NCBI GenBank assembly: GCA_963699535.1
Contig: CAVOUJ010000011.1
Coordinates: 248,001-312,000, forward strand
Direction: 5' to 3'
DNA length: 64,000 bases
From: VBDM01 sp963699535
Lineage (GTDB): Bacteria > Pseudomonadota > Gammaproteobacteria > Burkholderiales > SG8-39
A program made the translations under genes and the position numbers. Within the stretch, counting starts at the first letter, position 1; each line of letters opens with the position of its first letter. A model generated the notes under the pieces. It saw only the letters and a list, made by a program, of their open reading frames with translations. It searched no databases and had not been told where the DNA came from. This document shows, one piece after another, positions 8,832-18,328 of the stretch.

Positions 8832-10637
8832 TTGGCCCGCCAGATCGACAAGATTCCCGACCGCCCGCCTAACCGCGACATCCGCCAGCTCTCGCGGGTG
8901 CTGCGCTTTCTCTGGCCGTACAAGGGGCGGATGGCGGTCGCGGGCGTCGCGCTGGTGGTGGCGGCGGGCTGCGTGCTGGTTCTCGGGCAGGGACTCAAGC
9001 AGGTCATAGACGCGGGATTTTCGGGCGCCGACGCGGCGTCGCTCGACACCGCGCTCTTTGCTTTGCTCGCGATCGTGTGCGTGCTCGCCGCCGCGACCTA
9101 TGCGCGCTTCTATTCCGTCTCCTGGATCGGCGAGCGCGTCTCCGCCGACATCCGCCGCGCGGTGTTCGGGCATCTGCTGGAGCAATCGCCCGGATTCTTC
9201 GAGACCATGCGCACGGGCGAAGTGATCTCCCGGCTCACCAACGACACCGCGCTCCTCGAACTCGTGATCGGTTCGTCAGCGTCGTTCGCCATGCGCAACA
9301 CACTGATCATGCTCGGGGCGCTCGCGATGCTGGTGATCACCAGTCCCAAGCTGACAGCGCTGGTGCTGCTCGGCGTGCCGCTGGTGATCGTGCCCATCCT
9401 CCTCTTCGGCCGGCGCGTGAGGAAGCTCTCGCGCGCGAGCCAGGACCGCATCGCCGACGTGAGCACGCACATCGACGAATCGCTGCACGAGATCCGCACG
9501 GTGCAGTCCTACGGCCATGAAGGAAAAGACCGCGAGCAGTTCGGCGCGCGCGTCGAGCAGGCTTTCGCAACAGCCAAGGCGCGGATCGGCCAGCGGGCGA
9601 TCCTCACTGCGCTGGTGATGCTCCTCGCCTTCGGCGCGGTGGGAGTGATCCTGTGGATCGGCGGACACGACGTGCTCGCGGGGCAGATCACAGCGGGGGA
9701 GCTTTCCGCCTTCGTCTTCTACGCGGTGCTCGTCGCGGGAGCCGTGGGCGCGATATCGGAAGTGGTCGGTGACCTGCAGCGCGCCGCGGGCGCGACCGAA
9801 CGGTTGATGGAATTGCTCGCGACCGAGCCCGGCATACGCGCGCCCGCGCAGCCGCTGGCCCTGCCGGAGCCCCCGCGCGGGGAAGTGCGCTTCGAGCGCG
9901 TCAGCTTCCGCTATCCGTCGCGTCCGGACGCCGCCGCGCTCTCGGAGTTTTCGCTTTCCGTCACCCGCGGCGAAAAGGTCGCGCTGGTCGGCCCTTCGGG
10001 AGCGGGCAAGTCCACGGTGTTCCAGTTGCTCCTGCGCTACTACGATCCGGGAAGCGGCACGATCACGCTCGACGGCGTGGAAGTGAGGAACGCCGATCCG
10101 AAGGCAGTGCGGCGGCGGATCGCGCTCGTGCCGCAGGACCCCGTGATCTTCGCTGCGAGCGTCGCCGAAAACGTGCGCTACGGCCGCCCCGAAGCGAGCG
10201 ACGCGGAGGTGCGGTCGGCCTGCGAGGCCGCCTACGCGGCCGAGTTCATCGACCGCCTTCCCGAAGGGATGGATTCATTCCTCGGCGAGCGCGGCGTGCG
10301 GCTCTCCGGCGGCCAGCGCCAGCGGCTCTCGATCGCGCGGGCGCTGCTCGCCGACCGCGCGGTCCTCCTGCTCGACGAGGCAACGAGCTCGCTGGACGCG
10401 GAAAGCGAAAGCTACGTGCAGCGCGCGCTCGAACACCTGATGCGCGGCCGCACCACGCTCGTCGTCGCGCACCGCCTCGCCACCGTGAAGAACGCCGACC
10501 GCATCGTCGTCATGGACCACGGCCGGGTGATCGCCGCAGGCACGCACGCCGAGCTGGTGCGCGAGCAGGGCCTGTACGCGAGGCTCGCCGCGCTGCAGTT
10601 CCTCGGTGAAGAAGCCTCGCCCGCGACGGTGCAATGA
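8832..10637 (+). CDS. ABC exporter half-transporter (MsbA-related, fused membrane and ATPase domains)
   Basis: The protein has 601 residues. The N-terminal six-helix exporter domain covers about residues 25-320. The nucleotide-binding domain follows, with Walker A GPSGAGKST near 387, signature LSGGQRQRLSIARALL near 491 and Walker B AVLLLDEATSSLD. It would work as a homodimer exporting lipids, drugs or another hydrophobic substrate. The start is TTG 8832, preceded by an AGGAG site; no ATG fits the conserved N-terminus. The stop overlaps the ATG of the next gene (ATGA), so the two are probably co-translated, which is odd because the next gene is an importer-type permease. Confidence 0.9.
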   Translation: MARQIDKIPDRPPNRDIRQLSRVLRFLWPYKGRMAVAGVALVVAAGCVLVLGQGLKQVIDAGFSGADAASLDTALFALLAIVCVLAAATYARFYSVSWIGERVSADIRRAVFGHLLEQSPGFFETMRTGEVISRLTNDTALLELVIGSSASFAMRNTLIMLGALAMLVITSPKLTALVLLGVPLVIVPILLFGRRVRKLSRASQDRIADVSTHIDESLHEIRTVQSYGHEGKDREQFGARVEQAFATAKARIGQRAILTALVMLLAFGAVGVILWIGGHDVLAGQITAGELSAFVFYAVLVAGAVGAISEVVGDLQRAAGATERLMELLATEPGIRAPAQPLALPEPPRGEVRFERVSFRYPSRPDAAALSEFSLSVTRGEKVALVGPSGAGKSTVFQLLLRYYDPGSGTITLDGVEVRNADPKAVRRRIALVPQDPVIFAASVAENVRYGRPEASDAEVRSACEAAYAAEFIDRLPEGMDSFLGERGVRLSGGQRQRLSIARALLADRAVLLLDEATSSLDAESESYVQRALEHLMRGRTTLVVAHRLATVKNADRIVVMDHGRVIAAGTHAELVREQGLYARLAALQFLGEEASPATVQ

Positions 10638-12122
10638 GGAGCACCGTCGCGCTGCCTCCTCCTGCTCGCCGCTTCGGCGCAGGCCGAAACCCTGCGCATC
10701 GGCTCCAAGCGCTTCACGGAGTCGTACATCCTCGGCGAGGTGTTGAAGCGGCAGGTCGAGGGAGTCACGGCAGTGGAGCACAAGCCGGGACTGGGAAACA
10801 CGGGAATCGTCTTTGCCGCGCTCAAGACCGGGTCGATCGATCTCTACCCCGAATACACCGGCACGATCGCGCGCGAGGTTCTTAAGTTGGAGGGGAATCC
10901 GTCCGTCGAGCGTCTCAATCAGGCTCTCGCGCCGCTCGGCCTCGGCGTCGCGGTGCGCCTGGGCTTCAACAACAGCTACGCGCTCGCGATGCGCGAGGAG
11001 CGCGCGCTTACGCTCGGCATCCGGACGCTTTCCGACCTCGCCAGGCATCCGGGCCTCAAGCTCGGCCTCTCGCAGGAGTTCATCGGCCGCGCCGACGGCT
11101 GGCCGGGGCTGAAGGCGGCGTACCGCCTGCCGCACGCGACGCCCTCGGGCCTCGATCACGGCCTCGCCTACGAGGCGATCGCCGCAGGGAAGATCGAGGT
11201 GATGGACATCTACTCGACCGACGCGAAAATCGAGCGCTACAGGCTTCGCGTCATCGAGGACGACAAAGGGTTTTTTCCCCGTTACGAAGCGGTGATCTTG
11301 TACCGTCTCGATGTGCCCAAGCGCTTTCCCGAAGCCTGGCGCGCCATAGCGGGCCTCGAAGGGCGGATCGACGAGCGCCGCATGATCCGCATGAACGCCG
11401 CGGCGGAGATCGAAGGCCGAAGTTTCGTGGAGGCAGCCGCGCTCGTCGACACCGAAGGCGGACCACGGCGCGCGGAACGGCGGAATTTTCTCGGCGCGCT
11501 GTTCGGTCCGGATTTCTGGCGCCTCACCGGCGAGCACCTGCTGCTCGTGTTCGTTTCGCTTGCCGCAAGCATCGCAGTCGGTGTGCCGCTCGGCCTTGCC
11601 GCCGCGAAGGCACCCAGGGCCGAACAAGTCATCTTCGGGATCGTGGGGGTGATCCAGACGATCCCATCGCTCGCGCTGTTCGCCTTTCTCATCGCGCTGA
11701 TCGGCGCAATCGGCACGGTCCCTGCGCTGATCGCGCTCTTTCTCTACGCGCTTCTGCCTATCGTGCGCAACACCTGCGCGGGACTCACCGGGATCAGCCG
11801 CGGCATGCGCCAGGCGGCGCTCGCGCTCGGCCTCGCGACGCGCGACCGCCTCTGGGAGATCGAAGTGCCGCTCGCGCTGCCCTCGATCCTTGCCGGCGTC
11901 AAGACTTCCGCGGTGATCAACGTCGGTACCGCCACGATCGCTGCGTTCATCGGTGCCGGCGGCTACGGCGAGCGCATCGTCTCAGGGCTCGCGCTCAACG
12001 ACAACGTCACGCTGCTCGCGGGGGCGATACCGGCGGCGGCACTCGCCCTGCTGATCCAGGCGGTGTTCGAAGTGTCCGAGCGGCAGTTCGGCTGGATGGC
12101 GCGGGCGCAGCGGCGTCGATAG
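10634..12122 (+). CDS. Osmoprotectant-type ABC transporter: substrate-binding domain fused to permease (apparent frameshift near the start)
   Basis: The N-terminal part (TLRIGSKRFTESYILGEVL) is an OpuAC/ProX-like periplasmic binding domain of about 260 residues for quaternary ammonium compounds. The C-terminal 215 residues are a binding-protein-dependent permease (IQTIPSLALFAFLIALIG, and ALGLATRDRLWEIEVPLALP as the ATPase contact loop). ATG 10634 is coupled to the previous stop, but its frame differs from the body. In the body frame the sequence before TLRIGS reads CLLLLAASAQAE, a signal peptide. One base change between about 10640 and 10660 joins the two. The matching ATPase (ProV/OpuBA) is not in the window. 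The order, binding domain first, is the reverse of the better-known permease-first fusions. Confidence 0.8.
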
Positions 12123-12373
12123 CTTCCTCTTTTGCCCGCGTTGGGCGTCACCAGATTGCGCTCCTCAAGTGCTCATGGTGAACGGGCTTTAAAGGCTTCG
12201 AATCGCCGGGTGCGCTGGGCGGGCCCGGAGGGCTGGCCTTCGGCCCAAGGTCGGGCGAGAGCCGCAAATTCAGTAGTTCCCCGGATCGTTCCTTAGTCCG
12301 CCCCCAGGTAGCTTGTGATCCCAGCGGCGCATGCTGCGCCGCCTCGCAAAGCCACTTAGGAAAAGGAGCGGTC

Positions 12374-13186
12374 ATGAATCAAGTCGTTGCACCGTCACGC
12401 GCGGCCGGCACCGCGCAGTTGCAGGGAGAGCTCTGGGGTGTCCGGGTGGCCGACTGGGCAGAGCTGCAGGAAAGCGTCTTCCGCCCGTTGTACGAACATG
12501 TGCTTCATCACCCCGATCTCGCGCAGGCGTCTTCGAGCCTCGACGTCGGCTGCGGCGCCGGGCTGGCCGCGCAGGTGTTTGCCAGGAAGATCAGTGCCGT
12601 CGCGGGCATCGACGCCTGCAGTAGTTTCATCGAGCTGGCCAGACAGCGTATCCCGGGCGGAGATTTTCGCGTCGGCGAGATGGAAGCGCTGCCGTATGCC
12701 GACGAGAGTTTTGACGTGGTCACCGGCTTCAACGCGTTTCAGTATGCGGCGTCGCCAGTCAACGCGCTTCGCGAAGCACGCCGTGTGACCAAACCTGGGC
12801 GCCCCGTGGTGATCGCGACCTGGGGGCCGTACGAGGATTGCGAATCATCCGGACACCTCAAAGCCCTGGCCGCCCTCATGCCGCCGCCTCCTCCGGGAGC
12901 ACCGGGCCCCTTCGCCCTGTCCGACGAGACCAGGGCGAAGGCGCTGGTCCGCGAAGCAGGGCTCACGCCGGTCGCCATGGCGGACGTCGACTGCCCGTGG
13001 GTCTACCCGAGTCTCGAGATCGCGCTGCGCGCGATGCTGTCCGCTGGGCCGGCAGAGAAAGCCATCCGCGCGTCCAGCGTCGAGCGTGCGCGTGACGCGG
13101 TTGCGTCCTCAATCGCCTCGTTCCGAACGGCTTCGGGCGGGTACCACATGAGAAACAAGTTCCGTTACCTGATCGCGCGCGCGTGA
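12374..13186 (+). CDS. Class I SAM-dependent methyltransferase
   Basis: The protein has 270 residues. Motif I is LDVGCGAGLAAQVF at about residue 57. The acidic end of strand 2 is GIDACSS, and the post-motif stretch MEALPYADESFDVVTGFNAF matches the Methyltransf_11 (UbiE/biotin-methyltransferase-like) family. The substrate is unknown. ATG 12374 has a good ribosome site (AAAAGGAGCGG). The 250 bases before it hold no gene and no clear terminator. The large LuxR regulator gene follows directly, so the methyltransferase may belong to that regulator's response. Confidence 0.85.
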   Translation: MNQVVAPSRAAGTAQLQGELWGVRVADWAELQESVFRPLYEHVLHHPDLAQASSSLDVGCGAGLAAQVFARKISAVAGIDACSSFIELARQRIPGGDFRVGEMEALPYADESFDVVTGFNAFQYAASPVNALREARRVTKPGRPVVIATWGPYEDCESSGHLKALAALMPPPPPGAPGPFALSDETRAKALVREAGLTPVAMADVDCPWVYPSLEIALRAMLSAGPAEKAIRASSVERARDAVASSIASFRTASGGYHMRNKFRYLIARA

Positions 13187-13293
13187 CGGGCCCGCTGCGC
13201 GGCCCGAACGATTGGCTGCGCAGCGCCCAATCGCATCGATGGCTGTGCGCGAATGGACGTGATACATTTTCCCGCGTCCACGGGAGCGCCTCG

Positions 13294-16212
13294 ATGAGCG
13301 GGAACAGCGGTACCCCGATGCACGATCTGGTCGGTCGCGCACGAGAGGAAGGGGTGCTTCAGCAGTTCGCTCAAGCCGCCACAGCTGGCGAAGGCGCGAT
13401 CGTCCTGGTCTCGGGCGACGCGGGTGTCGGCAAGACCGCATTCGTCGATGCCGTGTTGTCGCGAGTGAACCTCCTCGAGGTTCGCGCGGCAGCGGCTCCG
13501 GCCAATACGCCCGCTCTGGGACCGATCAGCGCTCTGCTCCGTTCCCTTCGTCGCGACGTGCCAGATGCGTCCGCGAGCGTGGCCGATCCTGTCCCCGCGC
13601 TCGGCGGCTTGCTGTCCGCGGCCGACGAGTGCGAAGCGGTGACCAACCGCACCGCGCTGTTCGACGCGGTTGGCGACGCGTTCGTGGCGATGGCGCGGGT
13701 GCGCCCCCTTGCGCTGGTTCTGGACGACCTCCAGTGGGCCGATCACGCGACGCTCGAGCTGCTGCCTGCGCTCGCCACGCGGACGCGAAACGCAGCACTG
13801 CTGGTGGTCGCGATCTACCGCAGCGACGCCGTCCCGCACGGGCACCCCGTGCGCACGATGCGGGAAGCCTTGCGGCGTGCCCGCCTCCTGAACGATATCC
13901 CGCTGGTGCCTCTCGATCGTCACGAGACCTCGAGGCTGATCGGTCGGCTGCTCGGCCGCGAGCCGCAACCGGCCCTCGCGAGCACGATCTGGGAGCAGAG
14001 CGGCGGCGTGCCGCTCTTCGTGGAGGCGCTCGTCACGACGTTCCAATCCCGCGACTGCTTCAATCCGGACGGCTCGGTGACGGTCAATCTGCCGCTTCCG
14101 GAAACGGTGCGCGATGCGATTCTGGCGCGTCTCGATGTCCTTCCGCTGCCGGCGCGACGCGTCGCCGAGAGTGCGGCGGTCGCCGCGGTCGGCGGCCCGG
14201 AGTTCCCGCTGGAGCTCCTCGCGCAGCTGAACGAAGGGGTCGATGGAATCGAGGAGTTCCTCGCGTCGGGCCTGATCCTGGAGCGCCGCCCGGGTCTCGC
14301 CGCGTTCAGGACGCCGCTCGAATGCGACGCCGTCTATGCGGCGATTCCCTGGACCCGGCGCCGGTTGCTTCATCGGCGTGCAGCCGGGTTGTTCGACGCC
14401 CTCGGACAGGGGGTCGGACAGCCCGCTGCGCACTGGGAGGCCGCCGGCGAGACCGAGCGTGCACGGAAAGCGCTTCTCGATGCGGCGAGCCGCTCGCGTC
14501 GCCTGCACGCGCATCGCGACACCGTCGGTCTGCTGCGGAGGGCGCTCGACCTCTGGCCGCCCGGTCACGAGGAACCCGACCGTCTCCGCGTGCTCGACCA
14601 GCTCGGCGACGCGGCTCAGCTCTCCGGGCGATTCGCCGACGCGCAGCGCGCCTGGCGCGAGGTCGCGGATTCGACGGCAGGTACGCCTGCCGCGCTCGCC
14701 GGTGCACGCGCGCTCCGCAAGATTGCCAATCTGCACGAGATGAACTGCGATTGGGCGCGCGCGCTCGACGCACGCCAGGACGCCACGGCCGCATTCGCTG
14801 CGGGCGGCGAACCCGCGGAGGCCGCCACTGAAGGTGTGAACACCGCCATCCGGCTGCGGATGTCGGCGCAGCATGCGGCTGCCCTCGACGTCCTCGCACG
14901 CGCCGCAACGAATGCGGAACTCGCGGGCCGCGAGGATCTCAAGGTGCGGATCGCCGCGCTCAAGGGCAATCTCGAGGCGCGCATCGGCCGTGTCAGCGAG
15001 GGCATCGCGGCCATCCGCGAGGCGCGCGACGCGGCGCTCGCGCTCAACCAGCCGGCCCTGGTCGGCGAGATCTACCAACGCCTCGCAGATGCGCTCGAAC
15101 GGTCGAGCGACTACCGAAGCTCGGTGTCCGTCAACCGCGAGGGCGTTGCCTTCTGCGAGCAGCACACGCTCCCGGGCGGAATCCTCGCCTGCCTCGCCTG
15201 CATGGGCTGGGTGCTCGTGCGCTCCGGCGATTGGGAGCAGGCGCTCCATGCGGCACGCCGGATGCTGGAGTCACCGGCATGCGCGCCGCCCGCGCGGAGC
15301 GCGGCGCTGGGGTTCATCGGACTGGTCCACGTCCTGCGGGGGGAACTGCGCAAGGGCGAACCGCTCCTCGTCGAGTCGGCCACCCTCGCACGGCAACTCG
15401 ACCACGCGCTGGCCGAGATGACCGCCCGCTGGGGGCTCGCTCTGCACGACGTCGCCGCGGGCAATGCGGCCGCAGCAGGAGAGCGCTGCGGCTCGATCCT
15501 TGCGCGGTACCGTCAGATCGACGAACGGCACGCCGCGATTCCGATCGTTCGCTGGTCCGCCAGCTGTTTCGCGCAGCTTCGCGATCACGAGGGCCTGCGC
15601 GCATGTGGCGAGGTCCTAGGCGAGGCTGCCGCCCGATTCGGAAATCCCGAGGCGCTGTCTGCGCTTGCGCACACGCTCGGCGAGATCGCGCTGCTAGAGG
15701 GCGACGCCGCGCGCGCAGCCGACCAGTTGGAGAACGCCATCGCCCTCATTGGGGAATCGGATCTGCCGCGCGAGCGGGTTGAAAGCCAGCTGCGCGCGGC
15801 CGCCGCGTGCGTCGCGGCCGGCCGGCGCGAGCCCGCCGTGCGCTTCGCCCGAGACGCGGCCCGCGGTGCCGAGCGGCTCGGCGCTCGGCCGCTGGAGCAA
15901 GCGGCGGTCAAGCAGCTGCGCGATCTGGGTGAGGCGATCGGAGGCGCGCTCGGCGTCCGCGGTGCGCAGCGCGCAATGAATGGCGGTCTCACCGCTCGGC
16001 AGGTTCAGATCCTGTGGGAGATCTCCAGAGGTCTAACCGACAAGGAAGTCGCACGGAGCTTGCGGCTCAGCCCGCGCACGGTCGAAACGCACGTGGCGCA
16101 CGCACTGGCCGCGCTCGACTGTCGCACCCGCGCCGAGGCTGTCCGCAAGGCAACGGAGCTTGGCGCTTTCTCGACTCAGGGGCGTCAGTCGCCGACGACT
16201 CGCGACACATGA
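13294..16212 (+). CDS. Large ATP-binding LuxR-family transcriptional regulator (LAL/MalT-like)
   Basis: The protein has 972 residues. An AAA-type ATPase module lies at the N-terminus (P-loop GDAGVGKT near residue 41, Walker B ALVLDDLQWAD), followed by a long helical TPR-like region. A C-terminal LuxR helix-turn-helix of about 55 residues ends the protein (LTARQVQILWEISRGLTDKE ... SPRTVETHVAHAL). Such regulators bind an inducer through the TPR region and activate transcription in an ATP-dependent manner. ATG 13294 (MSGNSGTPMHDLVGR) is chosen because a GGGAG site precedes it and the protein family starts there. The open frame extends back to a GTG overlapping the methyltransferase stop, but that 37-residue extension looks non-conserved. 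Confidence 0.88.
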   Translation: MSGNSGTPMHDLVGRAREEGVLQQFAQAATAGEGAIVLVSGDAGVGKTAFVDAVLSRVNLLEVRAAAAPANTPALGPISALLRSLRRDVPDASASVADPVPALGGLLSAADECEAVTNRTALFDAVGDAFVAMARVRPLALVLDDLQWADHATLELLPALATRTRNAALLVVAIYRSDAVPHGHPVRTMREALRRARLLNDIPLVPLDRHETSRLIGRLLGREPQPALASTIWEQSGGVPLFVEALVTTFQSRDCFNPDGSVTVNLPLPETVRDAILARLDVLPLPARRVAESAAVAAVGGPEFPLELLAQLNEGVDGIEEFLASGLILERRPGLAAFRTPLECDAVYAAIPWTRRRLLHRRAAGLFDALGQGVGQPAAHWEAAGETERARKALLDAASRSRRLHAHRDTVGLLRRALDLWPPGHEEPDRLRVLDQLGDAAQLSGRFADAQRAWREVADSTAGTPAALAGARALRKIANLHEMNCDWARALDARQDATAAFAAGGEPAEAATEGVNTAIRLRMSAQHAAALDVLARAATNAELAGREDLKVRIAALKGNLEARIGRVSEGIAAIREARDAALALNQPALVGEIYQRLADALERSSDYRSSVSVNREGVAFCEQHTLPGGILACLACMGWVLVRSGDWEQALHAARRMLESPACAPPARSAALGFIGLVHVLRGELRKGEPLLVESATLARQLDHALAEMTARWGLALHDVAAGNAAAAGERCGSILARYRQIDERHAAIPIVRWSASCFAQLRDHEGLRACGEVLGEAAARFGNPEALSALAHTLGEIALLEGDAARAADQLENAIALIGESDLPRERVESQLRAAAACVAAGRREPAVRFARDAARGAERLGARPLEQAAVKQLRDLGEAIGGALGVRGAQRAMNGGLTARQVQILWEISRGLTDKEVARSLRLSPRTVETHVAHALAALDCRTRAEAVRKATELGAFSTQGRQSPTTRDT

Positions 16213-16259
16213 CGCACCGTGTGCCACCCAGCCATCCGTTAGCCGCCAGAGGAAATTCC

Positions 16260-16739
16260 TTACCCGAACGCGTTGAGCACCTTGCCGCCCGCGGTCGCGG
16301 GCTTGGCGTCCACTCAGAACGAAAGCGATCGTGCACGGCGCCGTGCCGCGGTTGATCCAGCAGTGCACGGTGCCGCGCTGCACGAGCACGTCGCCCGCCT
16401 TGAGATGCACTTCGTCGCCTTTCTCCAGCTCCATGTCGATCTCGCCCGAAAGGACCACGGCGTAGTCGACGAGTCGGTGCGGTGCACCCGCGGCGCGGCG
16501 CCGGGCGAGAACTCGACGACGCGGAAGACGGTTCCGCCGGCGAGCGTCGTGCCGACTTTCCGGCTGGAGGTGTCGGCGTCGCCCGAGTTGTCCACCGGGT
16601 TCGTATCGGTGGTCCAGATCACGCAGGACGACGCGCCGGGACGATTCGATACGACGTTCTTCGCCACCTCGTCGATTTTCACGACGGCGCGTCCGCCGCC
16701 GTCGTGGCCTGTGACGACCCGCCGCACTTTTACGGTCAT
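16260..16739 (-). CDS. Cupin-domain protein (two apparent frameshifts)
   Basis: This is a small cupin of about 158 residues. The first segment (MTVKVRRVVTGHDGGGRAVV ... RVVEFSPGAAPRVHRTDS) is joined to VDYAVVLSGEIDMELEKGDE and then VLVQRGTVHCWINRGTAPC, the two cupin metal-ligand motifs. A base seems missing near 16471 (CTCGTCGAC where two Gs are expected), and an extra A appears near 16312, after which the frame reads VDAKPATAGGKVLNAFG to TAA at 16260. The start has a strong AAGGAGGAG site. It is convergent with the LuxR regulator and divergent from the transhydrogenase operon. Function is unknown; many such cupins are detoxification or sugar-binding proteins. Confidence 0.8.
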
Positions 16740-16866
16740 GTCTCCTCCTTGAGCCTGGAACTCCGCTCGAGCCGATTATACGGAGGCTCGCGCGTAGTCA
16801 GCAGCCGGGACGCTCGTGTATCATCGAGCCGTTTCGGCACGCGACAGAAGGCCAGACAAGAACCCC

Positions 16867-17991
16867 ATGAAGATCGGCATCCCGGCTGAAACGCGCCCCG
16901 GCGAAACTCGCGTCGCAGCGACCCCGGAAACCGTCAAGAAGCTCGCCGCGAAGAACGCGGTGAAGGTCCAGGCCGGCGCCGGCGCCGGCGCGAGCTATCC
17001 CGACAGCGAATACCAGGCCGCGGGCGCGAAGCTGGTCGGCTCGGCCGCCGAGGCGTACGACGCCGACATCGTGTTGAAGGTGCGCGCACCGACCGAGGAC
17101 GAGCTGGGATTCCTCAAGTCGGGCTCGATCCTGGTCGGCCTTCTCGATCCCTACAATGCGAGCGCATTCGAGGGCATCGCGAAACGCGGCGTCATCGGTT
17201 TCGCGATGGAGCTGCTGCCGCGCACCATCTCGCGCGGGCAGGCGATGGACGTGCTTTCCTCGCAGGCGAACATCGCCGGCTACAAGGCGGTGGTGCTCGC
17301 CGCGCAGGAGATCGGGCGTTTCTTCCCGATGCTGATGACCGCGGCCGGAACGGTGAAGGCGGCGCGCGTCCTGGTGCTCGGCGCGGGGGTCGCCGGGCTG
17401 CAGGCGATCGCCACCGCAAAGCGCCTGGGCGCGGTGATCGAGGCCTCCGACGTGCGGCCCGCGGTGAAGGAGCAGGTGGAGTCGCTCGGCGCCAAGTACG
17501 TCGACGTCCCGTTCCTCACCGACGAGGAGCGCGACATCGCTCAAGGAGTGGGGGGCTACGCGCGGCCGATGCCGGCGGACTGGATGCGCAGGCAGGGCGA
17601 GGCCGTGCACCAGCGCGCGACGCAGGCGGACGTGGTCATCACGACCGCGCTGATTCCCGGACGTCCCGCGCCGAAGCTCATCAGGGAAGCCACCGTGAAG
17701 GCCATGAAGCCCGGCGCGGTCATCGTCGACCTAGCGGTGGAGCAGGGCGGCAACGTCGAGGGCATAGAGCGCGGCAGGATCGTGGTCAGGAACGGAGTGA
17801 AGCTGATCGGCCTGGACAACCTGCCGGCGACCGTGGCGACCGACGCCTCCGCCCTGTACGCGCGTAACCTCCTGAACATGGTCGGCCTGATGGTCGACCT
17901 CAAGACCGGCGAGGCGAAGATGGACCGCGCCGACGACATCATCAAGGGCACGCTCGCCTGCGAGGGCGGCAGCGTCGTCAAGAGAGGCTGA
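16867..17991 (+). CDS. pntAA: NAD(P) transhydrogenase subunit alpha part 1
   Basis: The 374-residue NAD(H)-binding domain I of proton-translocating transhydrogenase starts MKIGIPAETRPGETRVAATP. It carries the RQD-loop region and NAD-binding fold LVLGAGVAGLQAIATAKRLG, then ALIPGRPAPKLI. The enzyme transfers hydride from NADH to NADP+ using the proton gradient. ATG 16867 is chosen over an upstream in-frame ATG because the family begins MKIGIPAE. The alpha chain is split into PntAA and PntAB, as in alpha- and betaproteobacteria, and the next start lies one base after this stop. Confidence 0.95.
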   Translation: MKIGIPAETRPGETRVAATPETVKKLAAKNAVKVQAGAGAGASYPDSEYQAAGAKLVGSAAEAYDADIVLKVRAPTEDELGFLKSGSILVGLLDPYNASAFEGIAKRGVIGFAMELLPRTISRGQAMDVLSSQANIAGYKAVVLAAQEIGRFFPMLMTAAGTVKAARVLVLGAGVAGLQAIATAKRLGAVIEASDVRPAVKEQVESLGAKYVDVPFLTDEERDIAQGVGGYARPMPADWMRRQGEAVHQRATQADVVITTALIPGRPAPKLIREATVKAMKPGAVIVDLAVEQGGNVEGIERGRIVVRNGVKLIGLDNLPATVATDASALYARNLLNMVGLMVDLKTGEAKMDRADDIIKGTLACEGGSVVKRG

Positions 17992-17992
17992 G

Positions 17993-18328
17993 ATGACCGG
18001 CACCGTCGATCCGACCGTCGTCAACCTCGTGGTGTTCGTGCTGGCGGTGTTCGTCGGCTACCACGTGATCTGGAACGTGACGCCCGCGCTGCACACGCCG
18101 CTCATGAGCGTGACCAACGCCATCTCGAGCGTGATCATCGTCGGCGCGATCCTCGCCGCGGGGCCCTCGCAGGTGGACTTCGGTTCCATCCTCGGGGCGG
18201 TCGCGGTCGGGCTGGCGTCGATCAATGTCGCCGGCGGCTTCCTCGTCACGCAGCGCATGCTCGAGATGTTCAGGAAGAAGGCGCCCAGAGTCGAAAAAGC
18301 GGTCGAGAGCAAGGCGGAGAAGAAATGA
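17993..18328 (+). CDS. pntAB: NAD(P) transhydrogenase subunit alpha part 2
   Basis: This 111-residue membrane protein supplies the alpha-chain part of the proton channel. Three hydrophobic helices are visible, with the conserved stretch TPALHTPLMSVTNAISSVII. It follows pntAA by one base, and its stop overlaps the pntB start (ATGA), so the three subunits are made together. Length and motif are normal for the family. Confidence 0.95.
   Translation: MTGTVDPTVVNLVVFVLAVFVGYHVIWNVTPALHTPLMSVTNAISSVIIVGAILAAGPSQVDFGSILGAVAVGLASINVAGGFLVTQRMLEMFRKKAPRVEKAVESKAEKK

Noticed and set aside
12123..12373. Candidate regulatory RNA upstream of the methyltransferase
   Set aside because: Only small GC hairpins are visible; there is no riboswitch signature and no clear terminator.
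13165..15249. A 694-codon minus-strand open frame opposite the LuxR regulator
   Set aside because: Same shadow effect; the regulator's P-loop and helix-turn-helix lie on the plus strand.
16740..16866. Possible sigma-70 promoter (TTGAGC and a TTATAC-like box) before pntAA
   Set aside because: Spacing between the boxes is 19 or more bases and both match poorly.
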